Below are positions 1 to 10,494 of a stretch of DNA of 64,000 bases, piece by piece. Every line of letters starts with the position of its first letter. The first letter of the stretch is position 1. Position numbers and translations under genes: made by a program. Origin of the DNA: Chloroflexota bacterium (lineage in GTDB: Bacteria > Chloroflexota > Anaerolineae > Aggregatilineales > UBA3940); the NCBI GenBank assembly GCA_010092885.1, contig JAADYX010000381.1, positions 1-64,000 of the forward strand, written 5' to 3'. The notes below the pieces were generated by a model. That model was given only the letters and a program-made list of their open reading frames with translations. It searched no databases and was not told the DNA's origin.

Positions 1-1062
<1,062 letters not shown>

Positions 1063-1073
1063 GTCGCTGCCCC

Positions 1074-1601
1074 TTAATGCTCAGCCTGAGCGGGCACAGC
1101 GTCCTCGTAGCGAGTGGGGCATTTGAGCAGAAGTTCATCGGCATAGAACACGCCGTCTTCGCCAAGTTGGCCCGTTATGATAGCCTGTGCCTCATGTTGA
1201 AGCAGATCCGGCATCGGCTGATCGTAGAGGGTGATGGTCACCCGGTTGGCGTTTGGTGAGGTAGCTGCCTCATGCAGCACAGCCGCAAGGCCGCCCTCGC
1301 TTTCGATCTCAAGGCCGGACTGCGGCACATGCGCGATCTCGAAGGTGAGCTCGCTGCCATCAAAAAAGATGGTGTCACCGATGACCACACCGGAAACACG
1401 TGCATTCTGTCCGGTCAGCTTGTCCTGCTCAGCCAGCAGTTCATCCACTGTGATGAAGTATTCCTGCTGGGAGGCAATGCTGGTGACGATCAGATAGGGC
1501 ATCGCGGCGAGCAGCAGAACTCCGCCAACAATGAACTTGGTACGCCCGGCAGACCGGGGCTGTGGCTTAACATTTGTGTTGTCCAGGATGGCTTCGCTCA
1601 T
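1074..1601 (-). CDS. ccmE: Cytochrome c maturation protein CcmE, CXXXY variant
   Basis: N-terminal TM, OB-like domain, C-terminal GVFYADELLLKCPTRYED; adjacent to ccmF. Start chosen at internal Met (MSEAILDN). Confidence 0.85.
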   Translation of the reverse strand: MSEAILDNTNVKPQPRSAGRTKFIVGGVLLLAAMPYLIVTSIASQQEYFITVDELLAEQDKLTGQNARVSGVVIGDTIFFDGSELTFEIAHVPQSGLEIESEGGLAAVLHEAATSPNANRVTITLYDQPMPDLLQHEAQAIITGQLGEDGVFYADELLLKCPTRYEDAVPAQAEH

Positions 1602-1719
1602 GGGGCCTATCCTCTCCATGTCATCACTATAGGAACAGTTGATGCTATTCTAACCGTATAGGTCCGAATAGTGGGATGATGACTGTCACATGCTACCTAT
1701 GAGGTATTTCCCAGAAACT

Positions 1720-1746
1720 AAAAAGCCCCGCGGATCAGGCGGGGCT
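1720..1746 (-). terminator. Intrinsic terminator downstream of ABC transporter gene
   Basis: AGCCCCGCctgatccGCGGGGCT followed by T-run on minus strand. Confidence 0.75.
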
Positions 1747-1765
1747 GGATGAATCAGAGGACTCT

Positions 1766-3589
1766 TTAGCGTGCGGCGTCTTCTTCGAAGAGTGTACGTG
1801 CGTTCTCGATGTAGCTGAGGGATTGGTGCCGGAAGTACGTATTGTAGAGATCGGCGTAGTGGCCGTCCATCTCCATCAGCTGGTCGTGATTGCCCTCTTC
1901 AATGATGCGGCCGTTTTCCAACACGATGATGCGGTCAGCGCTGCGCACAGTCGAGAGACGATGCGCAATGAGGATCGAAGTGGACTGGGCCAGGATCATG
2001 TCCAACGCTTCCTGGATCTGCATCTCGGTGAAAGGATCAACACTGGCGGTAGCCTCGTCAAGGATGAAAATGGCAGGCTTCTGGACGAGAACGCGCAGCA
2101 GGGCAACCAGCTGCCGCTGACCCATACTCAGACGTGAACCGCGCTCACCCACATCGCCGTGTAGACCATCGGGAATGGTCTCCAACCATTCGCCTTCACC
2201 GATGCTGTTGGCGATCTCGGCGATTTCCTCTTCCGTGGCGTCTGGTTTGCCATAGCGGATGTTCTCCAGAATGGTGCCGCTGAACAGGAAGGGTGTTTGC
2301 GGCACAATACCTAGCCGGTTGCGATACGACTCCAGGTCAAGCTGGCGAATGTCAACGCCATCAATGAGCAGGCTGCCCGCCTTGAACTCGTAAAAGCGGG
2401 AAATCATCTTGGCGATGGTGCTCTTGCCAGCCCCGGTATGTCCGACGAAGGCAACGCTTTCACCAGGCTTGATGTGCAGGTTGAAGTTATCCAGAACAGG
2501 CTGGTCTTTTTCATACTCAAAAATGATCTTTTCCAGCAGGATCTCACCCTTCATGCCGTTGACGTGCTGGTTGTCCTGTTGCTGGAGCACGTTTTCAGCG
2601 TCAATAAGCGCCAGAACGCGCTCCAACGCGCTGAGGGCCTGTTGGAACTGGTTGATAAAGGCCGACAGCTGAATGAAGGGGAACCAGAAACGATCAACCG
2701 ACTGGATGTACAGGAACCACAAGGCGGCGGATATGCTGCCGCTCACCACTGTTACCGCACCGAAGTACACCACTGAAGCGATGCCAAAACCAGCCAGCGC
2801 ATTGAGAATGGGAAAGACAAGCGCGAGCACAAACCCGCGCCGCAGGTTGATTTGATAGGACTGCTCGTTGATCTTGACGAACTCGTCGTAGATGAAGCCT
2901 TCCTGCCGGAAGTTCTTCGCCACACTGATGCCGGAGACGCTCTCCTGGATGTTGTCATTGACCATGCCCATGGCACGGGCACCCTGCCGGGTCGCGTTAC
3001 GTGCGAACTTGCGCAGGACTGCCACGGCAAGAAGGATGACCGGGATGAAGCCCAACAGTACCAGGGTCATCACCACATCCTGGGTAAACAGCACCACCAG
3101 AAGCACAATCGTCTGCACCATCTGCGCAAGAATATCGGAGCCCAGCGTAAGCACCTGGCCGAATTCTTCCGTGTCGCTGGTGATACGGCTGATCACCTTG
3201 CCGGACTTGTTGCGGTCGTAGAAGGCCATATCGCGTTCCACGGCGGCGCGCATGGCGTCTTTGCGCATCTCGGCAATGGTGTCACCGACGAGGCGTCCCA
3301 TCAGGCGGCGGCGGACCCAGTTGGCAAAGTACTGGAGCACAACGGTGATGGCGAGTGCGCCAACAATCAACCAAACGATGGGTACATCGGTGGTCCGGTC
3401 GAGGTTGTCGACGCCGATAGCGATCAGAATCGGAATGCCGGCCTGGGCCAACGCGGCAAACAACCCCATGAGCGTGATAACTGCAATCCGCCTCTTTTGC
3501 TCACCGAAGTAGTCGCCCAGCCGTTTGAACAGGTACCAGTCTGAATACTGGCGATCGTAGGAGTCGGCGTCCAATCCTGCAAAGAACAT
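1766..3589 (-). CDS. ABC transporter, TMD-NBD half-transporter (multidrug/lipid exporter type)
   Basis: Walker A GHTGAGKST, signature LSMGQRQ, Walker B FILDEATASVD. Confidence 0.93.
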   Translation of the reverse strand: MFFAGLDADSYDRQYSDWYLFKRLGDYFGEQKRRIAVITLMGLFAALAQAGIPILIAIGVDNLDRTTDVPIVWLIVGALAITVVLQYFANWVRRRLMGRLVGDTIAEMRKDAMRAAVERDMAFYDRNKSGKVISRITSDTEEFGQVLTLGSDILAQMVQTIVLLVVLFTQDVVMTLVLLGFIPVILLAVAVLRKFARNATRQGARAMGMVNDNIQESVSGISVAKNFRQEGFIYDEFVKINEQSYQINLRRGFVLALVFPILNALAGFGIASVVYFGAVTVVSGSISAALWFLYIQSVDRFWFPFIQLSAFINQFQQALSALERVLALIDAENVLQQQDNQHVNGMKGEILLEKIIFEYEKDQPVLDNFNLHIKPGESVAFVGHTGAGKSTIAKMISRFYEFKAGSLLIDGVDIRQLDLESYRNRLGIVPQTPFLFSGTILENIRYGKPDATEEEIAEIANSIGEGEWLETIPDGLHGDVGERGSRLSMGQRQLVALLRVLVQKPAIFILDEATASVDPFTEMQIQEALDMILAQSTSILIAHRLSTVRSADRIIVLENGRIIEEGNHDQLMEMDGHYADLYNTYFRHQSLSYIENARTLFEEDAAR

Positions 3590-3590
3590 G

Positions 3591-5411
3591 CTACTTACCC
3601 TCCGTCATCTGCCGGTCCAGGTACGATTTCACACGATCCTTATCATAGAAGGAGGTCTGTTCCTCATAGCGGTCGAAGATGCGGCGGTAAGTGTCCGACT
3701 CACCCAGCAGATCCTCATGTTTGCCCTGAGCCACGACCTGACCTTTGCGCAGCACAATAATGTGATCGGCCCAACGGATCTGTGATAAGCGGTGCGTGAT
3801 CAGGATGGTCGTGCGGTCTTTGGCTGCGGACCAGATCGCTTTCTGGATTTTGTCTTCCGTGGCGCTGTCGATGGCGCTGGTGGAGTCATCAAGGATGAGC
3901 ACGGGCGGATCGGTCAGGAAGGCACGCGCAATGGCTAGGCGCTGGCGCTGCCCGCCTGACAGGGTGACACCTCGCTGCCCGATCACAGTATCGTAACCCT
4001 CTGGGAAGCCCATGATGAAATCGTGAGCCTGCGCCTTCTTGGCGGCATCCATGATCTGCTCACGGGTTGCATCGTGCCTGCCAAAGGAGATGTTCTCTGC
4101 GATGCTGCGGCTGAAGAGAAAGATCTCCTGCTCGATGATACTGATCTGGGAACGCAGCGATTCGAGGTTCCAGTCACGCACATCAGTGCCGTCAACAAGC
4201 ACGCGCCCCTTGTCCACATCATGGGTGCGGTTGATGAGCGTGGTCACGGTCGTTTTCCCTGCGCCTGTCTGCCCCACCAGGGCGACCGTCTGGCCCGGTT
4301 CAATGCTGAAGGAAACCCCTTGGAGTACCTTATCACTTGCCGAGTTGTAGCTGAAGCTCACGTCCTCAAAAGTGATATGCCCCTTCAGAGTGGCCGATTT
4401 GCCTTCCATGTTTTGATCGAGGTCGGTGATCTCATTGATGATATTCAGAATGCGTTCGCCGCCTGCATATCCGGATGCCAGCCGGGACAGTGAGAAGATC
4501 GACGTGAATACAGGGAATGTAAACAGCGCCAGCTGGCCGGCATAGTTCACAATATCACCTTGGTTGATGCCGCCGTTCTGGTAAAGCACAACTGCATGCA
4601 GAAAGCCGCCAACAAACAGCATACCATACAGGAAGATGGCAAAGTAACGGGCTTCGACATCCGCCTGCTCGATAAAGTTTGAGCGGACCCGGTCAACCAG
4701 GCTGTTGAAGTTCTCGCTTTCGCTTTTTTCTTGCGCCATGCCCTTGACAACCTCAATGCCGTCAAGGCTCTCTGCCAGGCGGGCATTCATCTGCCCGAAG
4801 CTCGCCCGCACACGTTGGGCCACCTCGTGAATGCGGCGTACATAGTTCACCTGGACAAACACATAGGCGACGATAAACAGCAGGGGGGCTGTTACGAGGG
4901 CTGGATGAATAAACGGTGACAGCACCGTTGGCAGAATGAGAAACATCGTCGAACCGATAATCAGGTTAAGACCCGGATTGAACAGGAAGTTCAGCTCACG
5001 CACATCGTTGGTGACCCGAGCCATGATCTCACCAACAGGTGTTAGATTGTGAAACGTCATACTTTTGCCAAGCAGACTGGCATAGAGTTCGTCGCGCACA
5101 TCGCGTTCAATACGTTGGGCGAAGATCTCAGCAGAGTAGTTTCGCATTAACTGGAGCACACCGCGCAGCAGCTGGCTGCCGATAATGGCCAGTGCCATCA
5201 AACCCACACGCTGGAGGTCCTGGTTGTCCCGGATGGCGTTGTAGGCTTCCCCGATGAAGAACGGTACCGCCGATGCTAGAGCAGCGTTGCTCGTTGCCCC
5301 GATGATCATCGCAATGCCGACGGCTGGATGCCGTTTTACATGGGAGACGATGAACTGCAGAGTAGAGCTGCGATCCGTATTGTAAGTCCGTGCTTCAAAT
5401 TCCGATGCCAT
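3591..5411 (-). CDS. ABC transporter, TMD-NBD half-transporter, partner of preceding gene
   Basis: Walker A GQTGAGKTT, signature LSGGQRQ, Walker B LILDDSTSAID; 1-nt spacing to partner gene. Confidence 0.93.
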   Translation of the reverse strand: MASEFEARTYNTDRSSTLQFIVSHVKRHPAVGIAMIIGATSNAALASAVPFFIGEAYNAIRDNQDLQRVGLMALAIIGSQLLRGVLQLMRNYSAEIFAQRIERDVRDELYASLLGKSMTFHNLTPVGEIMARVTNDVRELNFLFNPGLNLIIGSTMFLILPTVLSPFIHPALVTAPLLFIVAYVFVQVNYVRRIHEVAQRVRASFGQMNARLAESLDGIEVVKGMAQEKSESENFNSLVDRVRSNFIEQADVEARYFAIFLYGMLFVGGFLHAVVLYQNGGINQGDIVNYAGQLALFTFPVFTSIFSLSRLASGYAGGERILNIINEITDLDQNMEGKSATLKGHITFEDVSFSYNSASDKVLQGVSFSIEPGQTVALVGQTGAGKTTVTTLINRTHDVDKGRVLVDGTDVRDWNLESLRSQISIIEQEIFLFSRSIAENISFGRHDATREQIMDAAKKAQAHDFIMGFPEGYDTVIGQRGVTLSGGQRQRLAIARAFLTDPPVLILDDSTSAIDSATEDKIQKAIWSAAKDRTTILITHRLSQIRWADHIIVLRKGQVVAQGKHEDLLGESDTYRRIFDRYEEQTSFYDKDRVKSYLDRQMTEGK

Positions 5412-5504
5412 ACCAGCTCCTAGTGTAACAGCGTGTATAGAGCATAGTCCGATTATCCGCCGGCGTCAATAGATAATTGTCTAAGATATGGCTCAGCAAA
5501 GCAA

Positions 5505-5541
5505 ATAAAAAACTGGTGGGAGCATATGCTCCACACCAGTT
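5505..5541 (-). terminator. Intrinsic terminator of FAS1 gene
   Basis: AACTGGTGtGGAGCATATGCTCCCACCAGTT followed by TTTTATTT on minus strand. Confidence 0.8.
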
Positions 5542-5561
5542 GAGTTATTCAGTTGACAGCA

Positions 5562-7325
5562 CTAGGGCTGGTTCGGGTTCTGCGGAACGAGCACGTTGTC
5601 GGTCAGCAGGTGAACAACACCGTTGATCGTTTCGATATCGGTGGTGCCGATGGTCACGAAGCGGCCACGTGCATCCTCAATCTGGGTACCGCTGTCCAGC
5701 TGAATGGTGAAGTCCTCACCCTCAAGCGTGGGCACAACCAGGTCGTCGGACAGATCTGAAGAGAGAACGGTGCCGTCAACGACGTGGTACAGCAGGACAT
5801 TGTCCAGCTGCGGGGCGTTCAGCAGCTGCTGCTGGGTGATACCGAACTCGGCCAGCAGGTTAGCGAAAGCCGTATCCGTCGGAGCAAACACAGTGAAGTC
5901 GGCGAGGTTATCGTTGAGAACGGTATCCAGGCCAGCGGTGACAACAGCGGTCACCAGGATGCTCAGATCCGGGGTGGCGGCTGCCACATCAACGATTGTC
6001 GGCGGCAGCAGAACGGTGTCAACCACGTGGATGACGCCATTGGAGGCAACGATGTCGGTCAGGACGATGGTTGCCTGGCCGCTAACGTTGCCCGAGGTGA
6101 ACGGAATAACAATATCAGGACCAGAGGTCGTCACCTGGAAGGTGCGGCCCAGGTCCGTGGTGATGTCGGTGTTAAGCGGCACGTCACGCAGCAGAACTTC
6201 GCTGCCCAGCACGTGGTAGCGCAAGATACGGGCGAGAACGTCTTCATCAACGTTTGCCACGAGGTCAGCGGCGTCGGAGAAGCCCAGAGCAGTTGCCAGA
6301 TCCTCAAAGGCCTGGTCGTCCGGAGCAAACACCGTATAGCTGCCAGGGTCACCGAAGATCGGGGTCAGACCCGTCTCATTGAGAGCAGCCACAAGGTTGT
6401 CGAAGCCATTGGCAACGGCAATCTCAGCGATGGTCAGGGAGGTGTCAGCGTTTACACCGAGGCCCAGGCCGTCGAACGCGAGGAGGCCGCCACCCAGGTT
6501 TTGCTGACCGATGCCGACCTCAACCTCGTCAAAGGCAGCTGTGGCGGTCAGTGCACAGGTGTCCTGTGAGAAGTTGAATGTGCCACGTGTACCGAACTGG
6601 CACAGTTCCGTATCGACAGGTGAACCGGCATCGAACGTAGTGATCTGTGCGGCAATGACGCCACCAGAGGGGATGTTCTGACCAGCGATGTAGTAGTCAA
6701 AGGTCACCACATCACCGGAGACACCAGCGAGACCCGTCACGTTCTGAATCGCACCGCGGGGGCCAGAGCCACCATTGATGAGCAGCACGTCGGTGCCTTC
6801 CTGAGCGACCCCAAGACCCGCATCGAAGACGCTGGCACCACCGATGAGGTTCCACTCACCGCTGATGGTGTCTTCAAAGCTGGCGTTCACAGCCAGGTTG
6901 TCGCGGATGTACACGTCAAGGCTGGCGGTCAGGCCATCGTAGTTGCCATCACTGCTGGAAGCCGTGAGGTCAACCGGGTTTGCCTGCTGGCCTTCTACCA
7001 GGCCATCGTTCGGGGCGAACACCACAACTTCCTGGGGCTGATCCCAGTCGCTCATGGTGAAGGTCAGCTGCGTCGGGCTAACACCCAGCTGGCCTGCGCT
7101 CAGTGTGAAGTCGATGGTCACGTCATCGCTGGGCATTTCATCCAGCACGACGCTGAACGTATCTGCGTTGCCAGCTTCGTAGATCAGAGTATTGGTATCG
7201 GTCTCTGTGATGGTGATGCCAGCAGCGTCGATGGTCTGCGCGAAGGCATATGGAGCAGCAGCCAGTGCAGCTGCAACAACCGCAACAGCGGTAAGAACAG
7301 TACGCAGATTAAACTTGAAGCTCAT
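5562..7325 (-). CDS. Secreted protein with Calx-beta-like N-terminal region and two FAS1 (fasciclin) domains
   Basis: Signal peptide; two FAS1 cores (ALNETGLTPIFGDPGSYTVFAPDDQAFEDL and VTAGLDTVLNDNLADFTVFAPTDTAFANLLAEFG), each with a VxHVVD/VxHLLT-type end. Confidence 0.9.
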   Translation of the reverse strand: MSFKFNLRTVLTAVAVVAAALAAAPYAFAQTIDAAGITITETDTNTLIYEAGNADTFSVVLDEMPSDDVTIDFTLSAGQLGVSPTQLTFTMSDWDQPQEVVVFAPNDGLVEGQQANPVDLTASSSDGNYDGLTASLDVYIRDNLAVNASFEDTISGEWNLIGGASVFDAGLGVAQEGTDVLLINGGSGPRGAIQNVTGLAGVSGDVVTFDYYIAGQNIPSGGVIAAQITTFDAGSPVDTELCQFGTRGTFNFSQDTCALTATAAFDEVEVGIGQQNLGGGLLAFDGLGLGVNADTSLTIAEIAVANGFDNLVAALNETGLTPIFGDPGSYTVFAPDDQAFEDLATALGFSDAADLVANVDEDVLARILRYHVLGSEVLLRDVPLNTDITTDLGRTFQVTTSGPDIVIPFTSGNVSGQATIVLTDIVASNGVIHVVDTVLLPPTIVDVAAATPDLSILVTAVVTAGLDTVLNDNLADFTVFAPTDTAFANLLAEFGITQQQLLNAPQLDNVLLYHVVDGTVLSSDLSDDLVVPTLEGEDFTIQLDSGTQIEDARGRFVTIGTTDIETINGVVHLLTDNVLVPQNPNQP

Positions 7326-7540
7326 TGTAGGTTTGTCTCCCTTGGTTGTTGGTAGGAATCAGATGTGATCAAGTAGATGGACAAAGGACACGTGTCAATG
7401 GATACGATGCTCTCGACTGGAGCGTCTCCTTTCCGCATCAGCTCAAGGCTTTTGCGTTCGGGTAACTTACGTCCATGTGTAAGCGTAGCGAGTGCGGAGG
7501 GGAGATTTACATCAGAACAACCTAAGAAGAACATAAGAAT

Positions 7541-7566
7541 GTGGGGAAGGCAGCTGCCTTCCCCAC
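7541..7566 (-). terminator. Perfect 26-bp palindrome, probable terminator of the methyltransferase gene
   Basis: GTGGGGAAGGCAG|CTGCCTTCCCCAC, followed on the minus strand by ATTCTTATGTTCTTCTT. Confidence 0.6.
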
Positions 7567-7597
7567 TGACCAATTTGTCAGTCTCACATATAGGTGT

Positions 7598-9466
7598 TTA
7601 TTGCGCGGGTTGTTTGACAGCTTCGATCACATCGGCGGCCAGATCAAAACGCCCAAACTGCGGTGAGAGATACAAACCGGCTGCTACCTCGGCGAACTGA
7701 ACGGCCAGCTCCTGCGCAATCCGTACTCCTTCACGGCGAGGATCGTCAGCGTGTTTCATACGGTCAAGTATCGATTCGGGGATAAGGATGCCGGGCACTT
7801 CATTATGCAGGAACAACGCATTGCGTAGGCTGTACAGTGGCAGGAGGCCGACCAACACAGGACGGTCCAACGGCCCGTGCTGCTCTGCGTAACGCTCCAT
7901 GAAACGCTTGTATGCATTCACGTCATAGATGGGCTGTGTGAGGAAGTAGTCCGCGCCGTTGACTACCTTCTTGCGCAGAACTCTTACCTCACGATCCGGG
8001 TCAGGAGCATTGGGGCTTAGCGCGCCGCTTACAAGGAAATTCGTGGGCTGGCCGATGCTGTTGCCCGCCTGATCGATGCCAGCATTAAGATTCTCCTTCA
8101 CCAGCTTGATCAAACCAGATGGCACGATGTCATAATTGTCGTGGGCGTCGGGATAGTCCCCGATGCGAGTTGGATCGCCCATCACAACAAACAGGTTGCG
8201 GACACCGAGCGCATGAGCAGCCAGCAGGTCGCCTTGAACACGCAGCAGATTGCGTCCGCGCGTGGGGAAATGCAGAACGGTCTCGATGCTTAATTGGTTC
8301 TGCAGCAGAGAGCATAGGGCCCAAGGGCTCATACGCATGCGGGCCATGGGGCTGTCCAGCACATCGATTACATCAGCGCCGACCTCGGCCAACATGGCGA
8401 CGGCCTGCAGTTCCTTCTCGGTGGCCACCCCTTTTGGTGGGGACATTTCAACAGCAACGACCAGCTCACCGGCGGCCAGTTTTCCAGCCAAACGACTGGG
8501 GGCAAACAACTCATCGCCTGAAGTCTCCTCGTCGTCGCTTTGGAGGGTGACAGAGACCGGCTCGCGGATCGGAGGGGCCGGTTCATTCAGTACAGAGCGC
8601 ATGGCAGCGATATGTTCTGGCGTAGTGCCGCAGCAGCCGCCAACAGCGGCCACACCGATCTCCCGCATGGATTGCGTAAACGAGGCGAAATAGCCGGGTG
8701 AGGCGATATACAGGGCTCGCCCACCAACGTTCTCTGGGAAGCCCGCGTTGGGAACAGCCGTCAGAGGGATACCCGGATTCACCTGGCGCATTCGGGCAAT
8801 GATACGCCTGACCTGTGCCGGACCATTGGAACAATTTACACCAATGGCATCGGCGCCATCCAAACGGTTTACGACCTGGCTGGGTGTCTCACCCATCAAC
8901 GTGCGGTCATCACGTGTGAAGGTCATCTGTGCGACAACAAAGAGATCCGGGTTGACATCACGGGCGGCACGAATAGCCTCAGCCAGTTCGACTGTGTTGG
9001 AGAATGTCTCCAGAATGAGGAGATCCACTCCAGCCTCGTTCAAGGCGGCGATCTGCTCGTGGAATGCGTCGTAGGCACTTTCTGTCGTGACTCTGCCGAT
9101 GGGAGCCAGCCTGACACCTAACGGGCCGACAGCACCCGCGATGTACACATCCCCTCGGCCAGCCTCCTCCACGGCACGGCGCGCAAGGTTTACACCTGTC
9201 CAGTTGATGCGCGCCACCGAATCGGCCAGGCCGTGTTCCTCCAACTTGAACCGGTTGGCTCCAAACGTATTGGTTTCGATGACTTCAGCTCCCGCCTCCA
9301 GATAATCGCGGTGGATGGAGACCACCAGTTCAGGATCGCTGATGTTGGTGGCATCAAGGCAGACATCCATTGGCACACCCTTCTGGTTGAGCAGTGTACC
9401 AAAAGCACCGTCAAACAGGACGGTGCCCGCTGCAAGCCGTTCGCGGAAAGACTGCTTTTCTATCAT
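7598..9466 (-). CDS. Bifunctional homocysteine S-methyltransferase / methylenetetrahydrofolate reductase (YitJ-like)
   Basis: LFDGAFGTLL, zinc-site VGGCCGTTPEHI, then an MTHFR domain. Start moved to internal Met (MIEKQSF). Confidence 0.9.
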   Translation of the reverse strand: MIEKQSFRERLAAGTVLFDGAFGTLLNQKGVPMDVCLDATNISDPELVVSIHRDYLEAGAEVIETNTFGANRFKLEEHGLADSVARINWTGVNLARRAVEEAGRGDVYIAGAVGPLGVRLAPIGRVTTESAYDAFHEQIAALNEAGVDLLILETFSNTVELAEAIRAARDVNPDLFVVAQMTFTRDDRTLMGETPSQVVNRLDGADAIGVNCSNGPAQVRRIIARMRQVNPGIPLTAVPNAGFPENVGGRALYIASPGYFASFTQSMREIGVAAVGGCCGTTPEHIAAMRSVLNEPAPPIREPVSVTLQSDDEETSGDELFAPSRLAGKLAAGELVVAVEMSPPKGVATEKELQAVAMLAEVGADVIDVLDSPMARMRMSPWALCSLLQNQLSIETVLHFPTRGRNLLRVQGDLLAAHALGVRNLFVVMGDPTRIGDYPDAHDNYDIVPSGLIKLVKENLNAGIDQAGNSIGQPTNFLVSGALSPNAPDPDREVRVLRKKVVNGADYFLTQPIYDVNAYKRFMERYAEQHGPLDRPVLVGLLPLYSLRNALFLHNEVPGILIPESILDRMKHADDPRREGVRIAQELAVQFAEVAAGLYLSPQFGRFDLAADVIEAVKQPAQ

Positions 9467-9552
9467 GGCTCTTTCTCCCCTACAATGATGTTGCAGAATG
9501 TACATGCTCGGTTGACAATAGGCAAGCATCCACCGACAATGAGGAACAGATC

Positions 9553-10479
9553 ATGCCTCGCAAAAAAACAACCCCACTGACTACGTTTGCCCTGATCGGT
9601 GCGGGGATCGTTGTGGGTTGGCTGGCTGTGCGTCAGGCACGCTTGGCCGCTGCTAAGGGTGAATTTGCAGGCAAGGTTGTACTGATTACTGGCGGTTCAC
9701 GCGGGATCGGCCAGGCTCTGGCTGAAGCGTTCGCAGCACAGGGTGCCTCATTAGTGCTGGCTGCTCGCAGTGCAGAGCAGCTGGAACACGTGGCGGCCAC
9801 CTGCCGGGTTTTGCATCCGCAGGTTGAAACGCTGTGTGTACCTACCGATGTCGGCGACCCGACGCAGCTTGAAAACCTGATTGACCAAACCATCGCACGC
9901 TTTGGGCGCATTGACATTCTGGTGAACAATGCGGGGATCTCACAGGGTGGACGCTTTGAGGAGGATGAAGAGCTTGGTAGGTTCCAGCGCCAAATGGAGA
10001 TCAATTTGATGGCTGCTGTCCGGCTGACCCAACTCGCACTGCCCCATATGCTCGCACGCAATACCGGTTGGATCGTGAACATCTCATCTATTATGGGGCG
10101 CTTCGGGTTTCCGTTTGTGCTTGGCTATGTGACAAGCAAGCACGCCTTGAACGGTTTCAGTGAGGGCTTGCGCCGGGAGCTGTATCATACGGATGTCCGC
10201 GTATTGTCTGTGATTGCGGGTTTTGTGGAGACTGACATGATTGCCGGAGATACGTCTCGCCTCGTACGCAGTTCGCCCTTGAGCCTCGTGACGCCCGAGC
10301 AGGTTGCACGGCAGACTCTCAACGCTGTTGCATTAGGACAGGCTCAGATATTCACCGGATGGTTCGAATCACTCATGAGCGGTCTGAATGTGTGGGTTCC
10401 CCGGTTGATGGACCATGTTTTCTTTAAGCTTGCTCCACCAGAGATGGTTGGTACAGCTTCTTCGCACTACACAGAATGA
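9553..10479 (+). CDS. SDR-family NAD(P)-dependent oxidoreductase, N-terminal membrane anchor
   Basis: TGGSRGIG, NNAG, YVTSKHAL motifs; hydrophobic N-terminus. Confidence 0.9.
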   Translation: MPRKKTTPLTTFALIGAGIVVGWLAVRQARLAAAKGEFAGKVVLITGGSRGIGQALAEAFAAQGASLVLAARSAEQLEHVAATCRVLHPQVETLCVPTDVGDPTQLENLIDQTIARFGRIDILVNNAGISQGGRFEEDEELGRFQRQMEINLMAAVRLTQLALPHMLARNTGWIVNISSIMGRFGFPFVLGYVTSKHALNGFSEGLRRELYHTDVRVLSVIAGFVETDMIAGDTSRLVRSSPLSLVTPEQVARQTLNAVALGQAQIFTGWFESLMSGLNVWVPRLMDHVFFKLAPPEMVGTASSHYTE

Positions 10480-10494
10480 CCAGAGGAGAGCTTT

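Noticed and set aside
2852-3544. 230-aa His/Asp-rich plus-strand ORF
   Set aside because: Antisense shadow of the ABC transporter gene at 1766-3589; composition typical of an antisense frame in GC-rich coding DNA.
5784-6569. 261-aa plus-strand ORF opposite the FAS1 gene
   Set aside because: Antisense shadow of the FAS1-domain coding sequence; no recognisable domain.
9467-9552. SAM or cobalamin riboswitch before the homocysteine methyltransferase/MTHFR gene
   Set aside because: The divergent spacer is only ~86 nt and shows no recognisable riboswitch core.
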